Below are positions 25,592 to 35,421 of a stretch of 60,958 bases of DNA, piece after piece. Every line of letters begins with the position of its first letter. Position 1 is the first letter of the stretch. The position numbers were made by a program, and so were the translations under genes. A model generated the notes under the pieces. The model saw only the letters and a program-made list of their open reading frames with translations. It was not told where the DNA came from and ran no database searches. This stretch comes from Terriglobia bacterium (lineage in GTDB: Bacteria; Acidobacteriota; Terriglobia; UBA7540): contig JASHON010000134.1 of NCBI GenBank assembly GCA_030041095.1, forward strand, positions 1 to 60,958, written 5' to 3'.

Positions 25592-28500
25592 GACGCCTCC
25601 CGGAGGAGCAGCGGCCGCAGAAACCTGCCCGTGTGCGACGCCGGGGCGGCAGCAATCAACTCCGGCGGTCCCTCAGCCACCAAGTAACCGCCCGCATCCC
25701 CCCCTTCCGGACCCAGGTCAATAATCCAATCGGCTGACTTCAAAACATCCAGGTTGTGCTCGATAATCACCACGGTTCCACCCGCGTCGATCAACCTGGA
25801 GAAAGCAGAGAGCAGCTTGTTGATGTCGTCAAAATGAAGGCCCGTGGTGGGCTCGTCGAAAATGAAAAGTGTGTTTTCGCTCGTTTGCTCGGCCAAATGC
25901 GCGGCAAGCCGGACGCGCTGAGCCTCTCCTCCGGAAAGCGTCGTCGCGGACTGGCCGAGCCGCAGATAACCGAGTCCCACTTCATCCAGCACGCGAAGCT
26001 TCCCGGTGATTTTCGGCGCGCCGGAGAAAAAGGCGAGAGCTTCGCGAACCGTCAATCGCAGGATTTCAGCAACGTTCTTCCCCTTGTATCGAACTTCCAG
26101 AACGTTCGGCTTGAAACGCTCGCCCTGGCACGCCTCGCATACGAGCTCGACGTCGGCCAGGAATTGCATCTCAACCGTGACCGTGCCATCGCCCTGGCAG
26201 GTTTCGCAGCGCCCTCCCGGGACATTGAATGAAAAATAACCAGGAGTGAACCCGTGCTTTCGAGCTTCGGGCGTGGATGCGAGAAGAGCCCGCACCTCAT
26301 CGAACGCTTTCATGTAAGTGACAGGATTGGAGCGGGGCGTGCGCCCCAACGGAGATTGGTCCACCAAGACAACGCCTGCCAGCGCACCGTCACCTTCCAG
26401 TCCTCCAACCTCCGCGCGCGGGGCTGCGACGCCCCGGCGCGAGACGAGCGTGTTATACAGCACTTCGTGAAGGAGCGTTGACTTCCCGGAACCGGAAACG
26501 CCGCTGATGCAGGTCATCGTGCCGAGGGGGATCCTCACATCAATCGATTTCAAGTTATACTGGCGCGCCTGGCGAATCCTGAGCCAGCTCTTTGCAGGTT
26601 TTCGACGCGAGCGTGGCAAGGGGATTTGAAGCTGTCCTGAAAGGTATCGCCCCGTCAAAGAGTGCGGCTCGGCCAGCAAACCTGTGAAGCCTCCTTCATA
26701 GACGACCCGGCCGCCATGTTCTCCCGCGCCTGGGCCCAAGTCCACGATTTCATCCGCCTCGCGCATCATCGCCGCGTCGTGCTCCACGACCAGAATCGTA
26801 TTGCCGAGATCGCGCAGACGTTTGAGGATGGAGATTAACCGGCCCGTATCGCGCGCGTGAAGCCCAATCGATGGCTCATCGAGCACATAAAGCGCACCCA
26901 CCAGGTTCGAGCCCAGCGAAGACGCAAGCTGAATCCGCTGCGACTCGCCTCCGGAAAGCGTGGAAGCCAGACGGTCCAGCGTGAGATAGTCAAGGCCCGC
27001 TTCGTCGAGGAACCTCAAGCGCGACTGCACTTCCTCGAGCACCATTCCAGCCACCGGGCGCTGCTCGGGCCGGAAAGAGAGCCGGCTGAAGAATTCGCGC
27101 GCCTCGCGGATGGACATCCGGCATACTTCGACAATGTTTTTTCCGCCCATGCGCACGTAGAGCGCTTCGCGCCGCAGCCGGCCTCCGTGGCACTCCCGGC
27201 AGACCGAATAGCCACGATAACGGCTGAGAAAAACGCGGACGTGAAGCTTGTATTTCTTCCGCTCGAGCGCGTCGAAGAATCCTCTTACACCCGGAAACTC
27301 ATCGTCGCCCTCCATCACCCATGCCTGCTGAGCCTCAGTGAGGTGCGAGAACGGAACATCGAGAGAAACGCCATGGGCACGCGCATGTCGCTTCAGCGCG
27401 CCCGCCAGCTCGCGATAACGCGGCTTAGTCCATGGCTCAACCGCGCCTTGGGCCAGGCTCTTGGACTTATCTGGAATGACGCGATTGGGATCGAGATCGA
27501 TGGTGTTGCCAAAACCCTGACAGCGCGGGCAGGCGCCGAACGGATTATTGAAAGAAAACAAGCGCGGCTCCGGCTCCAGGAAAGCGATGCCGCACTTCTT
27601 GCACTCAAATCGCTCGTTCAACACCCAGCGCCCGCCCGCCGAAGACACGCCATCGCCCGGAAATTCCAAAACAGCTTCGCCAGCTTCCCGGAAGCACAGC
27701 TCGATGGAATCGATCAGCCGCTGGCGTCCTTCCGGGCTTGCGGTGAGCCGGTCGATGAGAATGAAGACGGGCCGGCTGAAATCAACTTCCAGAAGGGACT
27801 CGGGCGTTGAGAATTCGAAGATACGTCCATCCTGACAAAGACGGTTGAATCCTCGCTGGCGCAGCAAAAAGAGCTTCTCACGCAGCGCGCCGGGAACGCG
27901 CAACGCCGCGGATCCTGTAGGAACGGGCCTACCGGCTAAACCGGATACTTCTGGCTGCGCGCGGCTTGGCGCCTCTCGCTTTTTGCCCTTTGCTTTTTGC
28001 TTTTTCGCCTTCGACGTTCCGCCTGCCGTTTCCAGCCCGCCGGAATTCGTTTCTCGTTGGTCCGGATTCTCGGGCTCCGCGTAAGTCCCAGGCGTCTGCG
28101 CAGAGTTTCCGGCGCTCTCTTCACGAACCGGAAACAACACTTGAAACCTCGTGCCGGAGGGCAGTGCCTGGACCCGGTCGGCGATCGCTTCCACGTGGTC
28201 CTTCTGCACTTCTCCGCCGCATCGAGGGCAGAACGTGGTTCCAATCCTTGCGAAGAGTACTCGGAGGTAATCGAAAATCTCCGTGGCCGTAGCTACCGTC
28301 GAGCGTGGGTTGCGCGTGGCGTTCTTCTGGCGGATGGCGACCGAAGGCGCGATGCCGATGATTTCATCCGCGTCCGGCTTCTCCATGCGTTCCAGGAATT
28401 GCTGGGCATAGGCTGAGAGCGATTCGACGTATCGCCGCTGGCCTTCGGCATAAAGAGTATCGAACGCGAGGCTGGACTTGCCTGACCCGGAGACTCCAGT

Positions 28501-28701
28501 AACGACCGTGAGACGGTTCAGGGGAATACGAACGTCGATATTCTTCAGATTATGCACTCGCGCTCCGCGCACCACGATAAAGTCGGCCTCGATCGCCGCG
28601 GTATCTTCCAAGTGTTGCTCAACGCAAGCTGGATCGGCGGCTACGGGAGGCGTTCCTGGCCGATGCCGAAGCTTGGGGTCAGTTTGGATGGTTTCGGGCA
28701 T
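25588..28701 (-). CDS. uvrA: Excinuclease ABC subunit A with a lysine-rich insertion
   Basis: A 1037-residue DNA-damage recognition ATPase (usual length about 940). Two ABC modules: Walker [27 protein letters not shown]-type at about 69-93 and [17 protein letters not shown] in the second half, with [12 protein letters not shown] and [12 protein letters not shown] signatures, and zinc motifs such as [28 protein letters not shown] and [15 protein letters not shown]. There is an N-terminal extension of about 37 residues before [16 protein letters not shown]. Residues about 195-272 are an extra, low-complexity segment ([14 protein letters not shown]) in the region between the first zinc module and the UvrB-binding domain. 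UvrB and UvrC are not in this window. Confidence 0.97.
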   Translation of the reverse strand: MPETIQTDPKLRHRPGTPPVAADPACVEQHLEDTAAIEADFIVVRGARVHNLKNIDVRIPLNRLTVVTGVSGSGKSSLAFDTLYAEGQRRYVESLSAYAQQFLERMEKPDADEIIGIAPSVAIRQKNATRNPRSTVATATEIFDYLRVLFARIGTTFCPRCGGEVQKDHVEAIADRVQALPSGTRFQVLFPVREESAGNSAQTPGTYAEPENPDQRETNSGGLETAGGTSKAKKQKAKGKKREAPSRAQPEVSGLAGRPVPTGSAALRVPGALREKLFLLRQRGFNRLCQDGRIFEFSTPESLLEVDFSRPVFILIDRLTASPEGRQRLIDSIELCFREAGEAVLEFPGDGVSSAGGRWVLNERFECKKCGIAFLEPEPRLFSFNNPFGACPRCQGFGNTIDLDPNRVIPDKSKSLAQGAVEPWTKPRYRELAGALKRHARAHGVSLDVPFSHLTEAQQAWVMEGDDEFPGVRGFFDALERKKYKLHVRVFLSRYRGYSVCRECHGGRLRREALYVRMGGKNIVEVCRMSIREAREFFSRLSFRPEQRPVAGMVLEEVQSRLRFLDEAGLDYLTLDRLASTLSGGESQRIQLASSLGSNLVGALYVLDEPSIGLHARDTGRLISILKRLRDLGNTILVVEHDAAMMREADEIVDLGPGAGEHGGRVVYEGGFTGLLAEPHSLTGRYLSGQLQIPLPRSRRKPAKSWLRIRQARQYNLKSIDVRIPLGTMTCISGVSGSGKSTLLHEVLYNTLVSRRGVAAPRAEVGGLEGDGALAGVVLVDQSPLGRTPRSNPVTYMKAFDEVRALLASTPEARKHGFTPGYFSFNVPGGRCETCQGDGTVTVEMQFLADVELVCEACQGERFKPNVLEVRYKGKNVAEILRLTVREALAFFSGAPKITGKLRVLDEVGLGYLRLGQSATTLSGGEAQRVRLAAHLAEQTSENTLFIFDEPTTGLHFDDINKLLSAFSRLIDAGGTVVIIEHNLDVLKSADWIIDLGPEGGDAGGYLVAEGPPELIAAAPASHTGRFLRPLLLREAS

Positions 28702-28885
28702 GATCGATAAGGCGCAAAATGTTCGTGGGTACCGACAGCAGGCGCAAGCAGCAATCGTACAAAATAATAATTATAGCGCGTTGCTCCGGTCCCGTACGTG
28801 TGACCGCAGCTCCGGGCTTGAAATCTCAGGTCTGGCTTCGATTGCGGTTTTGCCGTTCGGTGGTTGCTCAGGCAGGTTTGCGCGT

Positions 28886-29848
28886 TCAGGGCAGCAGGAC
28901 GATTTTTCCGCAGGCGCCGGGCTCCATCACTGCCTGGTGCGAGCGAGGGGCCTGCGCGAGCGGGAACCGCTGGCCCACGATGGGCCGGAGCGTCCCATTC
29001 TCCAGGCCCGCAATGAGCGCGGCGTGAATGGAAACAAGCTCGGGCGGTGAGGCGTTGAGGAGCGACATGCCCACAATTGAGGCATCGCGAGACATGGCTT
29101 CGCGCGGATTGATCTCCACATTGCCTCGGCTGCCCACAACGACCACGCGCCCGCGCGGGGCAAGAGCGGTCAGGTCTTTGCCCAAGTTCACATTTGCAAG
29201 CATCTCAACGATTACATCGACGCCTCGGCCGTGCGTGATCGCCTTTATTTCCTCGAAGTGATCCGCCGAATGATGATCCAAAACGTAATGAGCTCCTTCC
29301 GCCTTCACCACCTCGCGGCCACGGGCACTGCCCGCCGTACCGATTACCACCAATCCCCTGGCGCGCGCCACTTGCACTGCTGCGATACCGACTCCTCCGC
29401 TCGCTCCGTGCACCATGACAGTTTCGCCCGCCATGGCGCGCCCGCAGAAGAACAGCGCGCGATATGCCGTGCCGTAAGGCACCCCTAGCGCAGCCCCTTG
29501 CTCGAAAGTTACTTTGTCCGGCAGCGGATGCACCTGGGCGGAAGCACAAAGCGTCAACTCGGCGTAAGTCCCGCTCAGCGAGCCCGCAACGTAAACCCGC
29601 TCGCCTTTTTTGAATCCGCTGACGCCTTCACCGACGCTTTCCGCCGTGCCCGCGCCGTCCATCCCCGGCGTATACGGCAAGGGCGGCTTATATCCGTAGC
29701 TTCCGGCGCGAATGTAAGTATCTACGGGATTCACTCCAGCCGCTTCGAGCCTCACAACAATTTGTCCGGCGCCCGCCTTGGGCTCAGACACTTCCTCGAG
29801 CTTCATTACATCCGGACCACCAAACTGCCGCGCCTGAATCGCTTTCAT
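28886..29848 (-). CDS. NADPH:quinone oxidoreductase-like zinc-less medium-chain dehydrogenase
   Basis: A 320-residue QOR-type protein: MKAIQARQFGGPDVMKLEEV, then AAGVNPVDTYIRAGSYG, PYTPGMDGAGTAESVGEGVSGFKKGERVYV, and the Rossmann motif GASGGVGIAAVQVARARG. It has no zinc cluster, which separates it from the alcohol dehydrogenase gene downstream. The ATG at 29848 is used; an in-frame TTG at 29860 exists. It lies 184 bp upstream of uvrA on the same strand and may be a monocistron. Confidence 0.9.
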   Translation of the reverse strand: MKAIQARQFGGPDVMKLEEVSEPKAGAGQIVVRLEAAGVNPVDTYIRAGSYGYKPPLPYTPGMDGAGTAESVGEGVSGFKKGERVYVAGSLSGTYAELTLCASAQVHPLPDKVTFEQGAALGVPYGTAYRALFFCGRAMAGETVMVHGASGGVGIAAVQVARARGLVVIGTAGSARGREVVKAEGAHYVLDHHSADHFEEIKAITHGRGVDVIVEMLANVNLGKDLTALAPRGRVVVVGSRGNVEINPREAMSRDASIVGMSLLNASPPELVSIHAALIAGLENGTLRPIVGQRFPLAQAPRSHQAVMEPGACGKIVLLP

Positions 29849-30069
29849 AACCTTCCGCAAACCAAGCGGCCGCCTTCACCATCGCCATGGACGGGCTTGA
29901 GCTTCAAAGAGAGCCATTTTCTCATAGAGGGTACTGTATGAGAACCCGTCGCGAGGTTGCCATTCCGAGCCGCCATCACAGCTTATCTCATTCAAAACGG
30001 GCAAGCAAATATCGCGACCCAATCAGGTTGAGACAAATCCGTCCATACGTCTGCGATCACGACCACGGT

Positions 30070-30216
30070 AAATTTGTTCTGCCAGGGGGCTGAAAAAACA
30101 CTTTGGGTCATGTCATGCTGAGCGAAGCGAAGCATCTCTGCATTTCTTTGGAAACCAATGCCGGGATTCTTCACCGCTCTCAGAAGGACATTCGTTGAAA
30201 GCGTCTTCAGCATCCT
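30070..30216 (+). repeat. 'SERSEES' repeat copy 1
   Basis: It begins AAATTTGTTCTGCCAGGGGG, contains TGTCATGCTGAGCGAAGCGA, and ends CATTCGTTGAAAGCGTCTTC then AGCATCCT. The latter half matches 7470-7536, and the first 75 bp match 30521-30595. Confidence 0.8.
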
Positions 30217-30333
30217 CATTGGAGCTGCGAGCGCACAACAACGTGGGAACAAATCGCGCCGGAGACGAAAGGGAAGACGTGAAGCGAAATCCCTGGACGT
30301 GTTCGGGAATGCGTGACAGCAACAAGAACCATG

Positions 30334-30405
30334 ACCAACAAACCCAGTAAGTTGTTGAAAACAAATGATGGTGATGAGGCCCGATACCAACAAACCCAGT
30401 AAGTT
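30334..30405 (+). repeat. 20-bp direct repeat pair
   Basis: ACCAACAAACCCAGTAAGTT occurs at 30334-30353 and again at 30386-30405. A degenerate third copy (CCCAGCAACTTGTTGAA) lies at 30446-30462. Function unknown. Confidence 0.8.
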
Positions 30406-30520
30406 TATGAAAAGCGAGGAGTTATGAAAATCCGTCACATCATATCCCAGCAACTTGTTGAATAAACATGCGATAGCTAAATCTGAACTTCGACGTGGCG
30501 CTGCTTTCCGAGCCACGATA

Positions 30521-30751
30521 GATTTGTTCTGACAGAGGGCTGAGAGAACACTTCAGGCGATGTCATGCTGAGCATAGCGAAGCATCTCGGCATTTGAGAA
30601 ATCAAGCAAATGCAGTGATCCTTCGTCGCCCCGGCTCCTCTGCATGATACACGGCGCTAAGCCTTTTGTATTCACCGAGCCGGAATCGCGCCCTGGCGCC
30701 GCGTGTCATGCCCCAGATTGGCAGCCCAAGCTGTGGGCGCTCAGGATGACA
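30521..30751 (+). repeat. 'SERSEES' repeat copy 2 with inverted ends
   Basis: It starts like copy 1. The motif TGTCATGCTGAGC (30561-30573) is inverted at 30739-30751 (GCTCAGGATGACA, 12 of 13 pairs), so a 191-bp segment is bounded by inverted repeats. Confidence 0.75.
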
Positions 30752-30950
30752 GCCGTCCGTTTTCAACAAGCGCCAAGCATGCTTTTGGCAGCTTGAAGCT
30801 CAGAACAAAATTACCCTGGATCACGACGCATCGCCATTGACAACTTGGCGCGTTTTATTCAAATTGGACAATCGACAAGTGATATCCTGTGTCCGGGAAG
30901 GGCCGCAGGGGACTGCAGTCAATATTGAGGACATGTGAGGAGTAACGTTG

Positions 30951-31739
30951 ATGGAATTCAAGAGGAAGATTCTCATCGCATTGGTCGTGATCATTCTGGC
31001 GAGCTTGGCGAGCGCCTGTCATAAGGCGCCTCCAGTCGCACCCACGCCTGTGGCAGCGGCGCCCTCGGCTACGCCGCCGCCCGGACCGCCCACGTGCGAC
31101 CTGACGCCCTCGCCCACGACAGTGGAGCTGGGACAAGCCGTCACGCTTTCCTGGACGTCCGAGGATGCTGTGACGCTGACGCTGAATCCCGGTCTTGGCG
31201 AGGTGCAGGCCAAGGGCTCGACCTCGGTAACTCCTTCGGCTCCTACGACCTATTCGCTGACCCTGCAAGGACCTGGAGGCGCTGGAGAGTGCGAGGCACG
31301 GGTCACGGTGACTCCGCCGAGCACGACGGCGCCCTCCATCAGCGAGTCTAATATCGGTGCTGGTGGCGCGGCCGGGGCTCCTGGAGCAGCGGCTGCAAAT
31401 GCCTTGCAAGACGCTTTCTTTGATTTCGCGACCTCAACCCTTCGTCCTGATGCGGTCAAGGCTCTTACTCAAGACGCAGATTACCTGAAAGCCCATCCCG
31501 ACATGAAGATTCAGATTGGGGGATATTGCGACCAGCGTGGCAGCGAAGAGTACAACCTTGGCCTGGGAGAAAGACGGGCCGAAGCAGCCCAAACCTTCCT
31601 GGTGAACATGGGAGTTCCGGCAGACAACATCACCACGATTTCTTACGGTAAGGATCGCTTGTTCTGCACGGAGGCGACCGAGACGTGTTATCAAAGCAAC
31701 CGGCGCGATCATGTCCTCATTCAAGGGCAAGCGCAATGA
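30951..31739 (+). CDS. Pal/OmpA-family lipoprotein with an extra N-terminal beta domain
   Basis: A 262-residue envelope protein. Residues 1-24 are a lipoprotein signal (ILASLASAC, Cys23 as the lipid site; the -3 position is Ala). Residues about 25-50 are a Pro/Ala linker. About 50-125 resemble an Ig-like beta domain (TVELGQAVTLSWTSEDA, TYSLTLQGPGGAGECEARVTV). The OmpA-like peptidoglycan-binding domain follows: FFDFATSTLRPDA, LKAHPDMKIQIGGYCDQRGS, EEYNLGLGERRAEAAQTFLV. It would tie the outer membrane to peptidoglycan. No tol genes are adjacent. GAGGAG lies 9 nt upstream of the ATG. Confidence 0.9.
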   Translation: MEFKRKILIALVVIILASLASACHKAPPVAPTPVAAAPSATPPPGPPTCDLTPSPTTVELGQAVTLSWTSEDAVTLTLNPGLGEVQAKGSTSVTPSAPTTYSLTLQGPGGAGECEARVTVTPPSTTAPSISESNIGAGGAAGAPGAAAANALQDAFFDFATSTLRPDAVKALTQDADYLKAHPDMKIQIGGYCDQRGSEEYNLGLGERRAEAAQTFLVNMGVPADNITTISYGKDRLFCTEATETCYQSNRRDHVLIQGQAQ

Positions 31740-31753
31740 CAAGATGATGCCTT

Positions 31754-32923
31754 ATGTTTCCCTTTCACGGCGTTGATTTCGCGGCCTTTGATGACCTGCT
31801 GAGCGATGAGGACAAGCTCGTCCGCCAGACGGTCCGTGAATTCGTTCAGCAGGAAGTGATGCCGGGGATCGAGGAGTGGAACCGGGAGGCGAAATTTCCA
31901 TGCCATTTGGTGCGCCCTATGGCTGAGTTGGGCTTGTATGGTGCTAGCCTTCACGGATACGGCTGTGCAGGTATGACGCACATCCAAAATGGGCTGATCA
32001 TGCAGGAGCTCGAACGGGGCGATAGCGGTTTACGCAGCTTTGCCTCCGTGCAAGGGTCGCTCGTGATGTTTCCGATCTATGCCTACGGCAGCAACGAGCA
32101 GAAGAATCGCTGGCTACCCGAACTACAGCAAGGCAAGGCCATCGGCTGTTTTGGACTGACGGAGCCGGACTTTGGTTCGAACCCGGGAGGCATGCGAACG
32201 CGCGCCGTTAAAGACGGGAGCCATTACATCCTGAACGGAGAGAAGGCTTGGATCACCTCCGGAAGCATCGCCGACGTATCCCTCGTGTGGGCGCGCGCGG
32301 AGGACGGCATTCGCGGCTTTCTCGTGGAAGAAGGGACGCCCGGATTGAGCGCCAGGGACATCAAGGGTAAGCTTTCATTGCGGGCTTCAATCACCAGCAT
32401 TCTTGCGCTTCAGGACGTCCGCGTGCCAGCGGCCAGCATGCTCCCGGGCGTTCGCGGGCTGAAGGGGCCTTTGAGCTGCCTGGACCAAGCGCGCTACGGC
32501 ATTGGCTGGGGCGCTGTGGGCTCCGCAATGGCGTGCTACAACGAGGCGCTGGAATATGCCAAAACGCGCACGCAGTTTGACGAAAGGCCCATCGCCTCCC
32601 ATCAGCTCGTCCAGGAACGCTTGGCGGATATGATTACGGAAATCACCAAAGCTCAGTTGCTTGCCTGGCAGGTGGGGCGACTGAAAGACCGGGATCGGGT
32701 CGAGCCGGCTCACATCTCAATGCTTAAGCGCAACAACGTCAAGATGGCCCTTGATGTGGCGCGGTGCGCACGCGACATCCTCGGCGCGAATGGAATCGCG
32801 GACGAGTACTGCGTTTTCCGCCATATGTGCAACCTGGAGTCCGTGTTTACCTACGAGGGCACGCATAATATTCATACGCTCATTGTTGGAGAGCGCGTCA
32901 CAGGGATGCCCGCATATCGGTGA
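31754..32923 (+). CDS. gcdH: Glutaryl-CoA dehydrogenase-type acyl-CoA dehydrogenase
   Basis: A 389-residue FAD enzyme expected to oxidise and decarboxylate glutaryl-CoA to crotonyl-CoA in lysine/tryptophan breakdown. Family features: RSFASVQGSLVMFPIYAYGSNEQK (active-site Arg region), CFGLTEPDFGSNPGGMRTRA, WITSGSIADVSLVWAR, and near the end VFTYEGTHNIHTLIVG, where the Glu is the catalytic base position of human GCDH. These agree better with GCDH than with short-chain acyl-CoA dehydrogenases. It starts 14 nt after the Pal-like gene and is followed by a macro-domain gene 19 nt later. Confidence 0.9.
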   Translation: MFPFHGVDFAAFDDLLSDEDKLVRQTVREFVQQEVMPGIEEWNREAKFPCHLVRPMAELGLYGASLHGYGCAGMTHIQNGLIMQELERGDSGLRSFASVQGSLVMFPIYAYGSNEQKNRWLPELQQGKAIGCFGLTEPDFGSNPGGMRTRAVKDGSHYILNGEKAWITSGSIADVSLVWARAEDGIRGFLVEEGTPGLSARDIKGKLSLRASITSILALQDVRVPAASMLPGVRGLKGPLSCLDQARYGIGWGAVGSAMACYNEALEYAKTRTQFDERPIASHQLVQERLADMITEITKAQLLAWQVGRLKDRDRVEPAHISMLKRNNVKMALDVARCARDILGANGIADEYCVFRHMCNLESVFTYEGTHNIHTLIVGERVTGMPAYR

Positions 32924-32942
32924 CCGGGAGGGGCAGGCTTCC

Positions 32943-33467
32943 GTGGTGAAGATACTCTTTCAAAAGGGAGATATCACCGACTGCAGTGTCGATGCCATCG
33001 TCAATGCGGCAAACACGGATTTGATGTTGGGCGCCGGCGTGGCCGGGGCAATCCGTCGCAAAGGCGGAACGCGCATCCAGGAAGAATGCGATCGCATTGG
33101 TCCTATACAGCTTGGCGAAGCTGCCGTCACCCCCGGCGGCAATCTGAAAGCGTTCTACGTGATTCATGCGGCCAGCATGCAGTTGGGTGGGAAAACAGAC
33201 GCAGAATCCCTTCGTCGCGCCACTCACAATTCCCTTCAACGCGCTGAAGAAAAGGCATTCAAGACCATCGCCTTCCCCGCCATTGGAACCGGTGTCGCCG
33301 GATTTCCCATGCCGGATTGTGCGCGGATTATGATCCAGGAAGTGCTCCACCATCTCGAGCGGAGAACCAGCCTGGAGAAAATCTATTTCGTGCTCTACGA
33401 CGATGAGTCACTGAAGGTTTTCCAAAACGTCTATCAGGAATTAACCGCCAAACCCGACAAGCCGTGA
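32943..33467 (+). CDS. Macro-domain protein (probable O-acetyl-ADP-ribose deacetylase)
   Basis: A 174-residue stand-alone macro domain. ADP-ribose-binding motifs: DITDCSVDAIVNAANTDLML, GAGVAGAIRRKGG, and FPAIGTGVAGFPM (the phosphate loop). It would hydrolyse acetyl-ADP-ribose or remove ADP-ribose from proteins. The GTG at 32943 (tandem GTG-GTG) is preferred because GGAGG lies about 10 nt upstream and the protein then begins VVKILFQKGDIT; an upstream frame extension overlaps gcdH and is not conserved. Coexpression with gcdH is likely from the 19-nt gap. Confidence 0.9.
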   Translation: MVKILFQKGDITDCSVDAIVNAANTDLMLGAGVAGAIRRKGGTRIQEECDRIGPIQLGEAAVTPGGNLKAFYVIHAASMQLGGKTDAESLRRATHNSLQRAEEKAFKTIAFPAIGTGVAGFPMPDCARIMIQEVLHHLERRTSLEKIYFVLYDDESLKVFQNVYQELTAKPDKP

Positions 33468-33643
33468 TGAGAGATGAGTGGGGGGCTGGTCCGTGGTCAG
33501 CAGCACTCCTCCGGGGCGCTGCCAGCGGTGACCCAAAACTGCGTGCCTTCGATCAATGGGTTTCGGTCAAAGACAGGACTGAGCCCGAGCCAAGGACCAG
33601 TGATCAAGGACGAAGCATCAAAATCGGCTCTCGGCCCGGCTGT

Positions 33644-34207
33644 CTACAATTCAAGAAAATTCGCCAACAATTGCTTTCCTGCCTCGGTGAGGACGGATTC
33701 AGGATGGAATTGCACCCCTTCCACTTTCATCTCCCGATGCCGCAGCCCCATGATGAGCCCGTCCGGCGAGGTTGCGGAAACTTCAAGGCAGGAAGGCAGA
33801 CTTTCGCGCTCGACGATTAACGAATGATAGCGAGTGGCGGGAAACGGATTGGGGAGGCGCTTGAAAATGGTTTTACCATCGTGAGCGATCAGGCTGGACT
33901 TGCCGTGCATCACTTGCGGGGCACGGATCACCTTGCCGCCGAACGCCTGGCCAATGGCCTGATGTCCAAGGCACACACCCAGAATGGGTGTGATGCCGGC
34001 GAAGCGGTGGATCACCTCCAAACAAATACCCGCATCATCCGGCGTCTTCGGCCCAGGAGAAATCACGATTCGCTCCGCACGCATTTGTCCGATTTCTTCC
34101 GGTGTGGTTGCGTCGTTCCGCCTGACCACGACCTCCGCACCTAATTCCCCTAGATACTGCACCAGATTGTAGGTGAACGAATCGTAATTATCGATCACCA
34201 GAAGCAT
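33644..34207 (-). CDS. Anthranilate/aminodeoxychorismate synthase glutamine amidotransferase subunit
   Basis: A 187-residue class I amidotransferase of the TrpG/PabA type: [47 protein letters not shown] with Cys79 as nucleophile, and VQFHPESV with the His-Glu of the triad. It supplies ammonia to TrpE or PabB; neither partner is in the window, so the gene could serve tryptophan or folate synthesis, or both. GGAGGG lies 6 nt before the ATG. It converges on the macro-domain gene. Confidence 0.93.
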   Translation of the reverse strand: MLLVIDNYDSFTYNLVQYLGELGAEVVVRRNDATTPEEIGQMRAERIVISPGPKTPDDAGICLEVIHRFAGITPILGVCLGHQAIGQAFGGKVIRAPQVMHGKSSLIAHDGKTIFKRLPNPFPATRYHSLIVERESLPSCLEVSATSPDGLIMGLRHREMKVEGVQFHPESVLTEAGKQLLANFLEL

Positions 34208-34360
34208 GCGACGCCCTCCACGCTCTCGCGCCGAAGCAAACGAACATTATACGATGATCCCGTTGCGGGCCGTCTGCCCGGCGCCGGCCGGTGGCGCTTT
34301 CCTGGGTACATGGAACAGAGTATTCTGTGTTGTTTCAGAGTCGCAGTTGAGCGGAGGAAG

Positions 34361-35395
34361 ATGAAGATGCCGGGTGTGGTAGCGTTTGGCGAGGCGATGA
34401 TGAGGCTGTCGCCGCCAAATTTTCAGAGGCTGGAGCAGGCGCACTCTCTTGACATTCAAATCGGGGGCGGGGAACTGAATGTCGCGGTTGGGCTGCGTCG
34501 GCTGGGTATTGAGAGCGCGTGGGTATCACGGCTTCCGGAAAACCCGCTGGGCCGGCTGCTCGAAAACCGCGTGGGCCAGATGGGCGTAGACACGTCGAGC
34601 ATTGTTTGGAGCCGCGATGGCCGGCTGGGAATTTACTTTGTAGAATTCGGCGCCGCGCCGCGTCCGAGCTCCGTTCTCTACGATCGGCAGTATTCCGCAA
34701 TGAGCGCAATCCAGCCGGGTGAAGTGGATTGGAAAGGCGTGCTCTCCGGACGCTGCTGGTTTCATGTGAGTGGCATTACTCCCGCCTTGAGCGATTCCGC
34801 CGCTGCGGTCACGCGCGAGGCCCTCGTTGCCGCCCGCGAGGCCGGCATACCGGTCAGCTACGATTTGAACTATCGCGGTAAGCTCTGGCCTCCATCCAAA
34901 GCGCGAAGCGTTCAGGAGCCGCTCATGGATTATGTGGATGTCCTGATTACCACGGAAGAGGATACGCGCGTTGTATTTGGCATCGAGTCCTCAGCCGGAA
35001 GTGAGTCGAATGGTTTTGAGAAGGTCTGCGCGGCGGCATACGAGGAAGTCGCCCGCCGGCTGCAGGCGAAGTTCAAATTCAGAGCCGTCGCCATCACGCT
35101 ACGGGAAAACCCGCTGGTGTGGCGCAATACTTGGACGGCAATTGTCTATGCCGACGGCAAAGTCTACGACGATGTCAAGTACGACCTGGAGATTGTCGAT
35201 CGCGTAGGCGGCGGGGATTCTTTCAGCGCCGGATTCATTTACGGCTACCTCACTCACAAGTCTTACGAGGCCGCGCTGCGCTATGGCAACGCCTTCAGCG
35301 CCCTCAAGCACACCACACCCGGTGACTTCAACTGGGCGACACTTGTCGAAGTGGAACAGCTCCTGAAAGGCGCCAGCCTGCGCGTAGCACGGTAG
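34361..35395 (+). CDS. kdgK: PfkB-family sugar kinase, probable 2-keto-3-deoxygluconate kinase
   Basis: A 344-residue ribokinase-fold protein. MPGVVAFGEAMMRLSPP and IQIGGGELNVAVGLRRLG form the substrate-binding N-terminus, and RVGGGDSFSAGFIYGYL is the PfkB signature with the catalytic Asp. The assignment to KDG rests on context: it is followed after 26 nt by an eda-type aldolase, which together convert 2-keto-3-deoxygluconate to pyruvate plus glyceraldehyde-3-phosphate. AGGAAG directly precedes the ATG at 34361; an upstream ATG at 34310 lacks conservation. Confidence 0.88.
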   Translation: MKMPGVVAFGEAMMRLSPPNFQRLEQAHSLDIQIGGGELNVAVGLRRLGIESAWVSRLPENPLGRLLENRVGQMGVDTSSIVWSRDGRLGIYFVEFGAAPRPSSVLYDRQYSAMSAIQPGEVDWKGVLSGRCWFHVSGITPALSDSAAAVTREALVAAREAGIPVSYDLNYRGKLWPPSKARSVQEPLMDYVDVLITTEEDTRVVFGIESSAGSESNGFEKVCAAAYEEVARRLQAKFKFRAVAITLRENPLVWRNTWTAIVYADGKVYDDVKYDLEIVDRVGGGDSFSAGFIYGYLTHKSYEAALRYGNAFSALKHTTPGDFNWATLVEVEQLLKGASLRVAR

Positions 35396-35421
35396 GATGC
35401 AATCCAACACCTGGAGGCCTT

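Larger units (their letters stand above)
29849..30950. other. 1.1-kb region without a gene, filled with repeats
   Basis: No reading frame here has homology-like features. A 174-codon minus-strand frame (29992-30516) reads 'MLRFAQHD', a spurious translation of repeats. It contains the two large repeats listed separately, a direct repeat, and then about 200 bp of unassigned sequence before the Pal-like gene with a TTGACA (30837-30842) but no clear -10 at the right distance. Confidence 0.75.

Noticed and set aside
26857-27810. 317-codon frame antisense to uvrA
   Set aside because: It overlaps conserved UvrA motifs on the other strand and shows no domain.
27886-28119. UvrA insertion as an intein
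   Set aside because: No Cys/Ser start, no HN-Cys splice motif, and far too short.
29992-30516. Minus-strand open frame of 174 codons
   Set aside because: It reads MLRFAQHDMT, produced by the 'SERSEES' repeats; no start signal or domain.
32943-33467. Macro domain as the antitoxin half of a DarTG-type pair
   Set aside because: No DarT-like toxin gene next to it; the neighbours are gcdH and a trpG/pabA-type gene.
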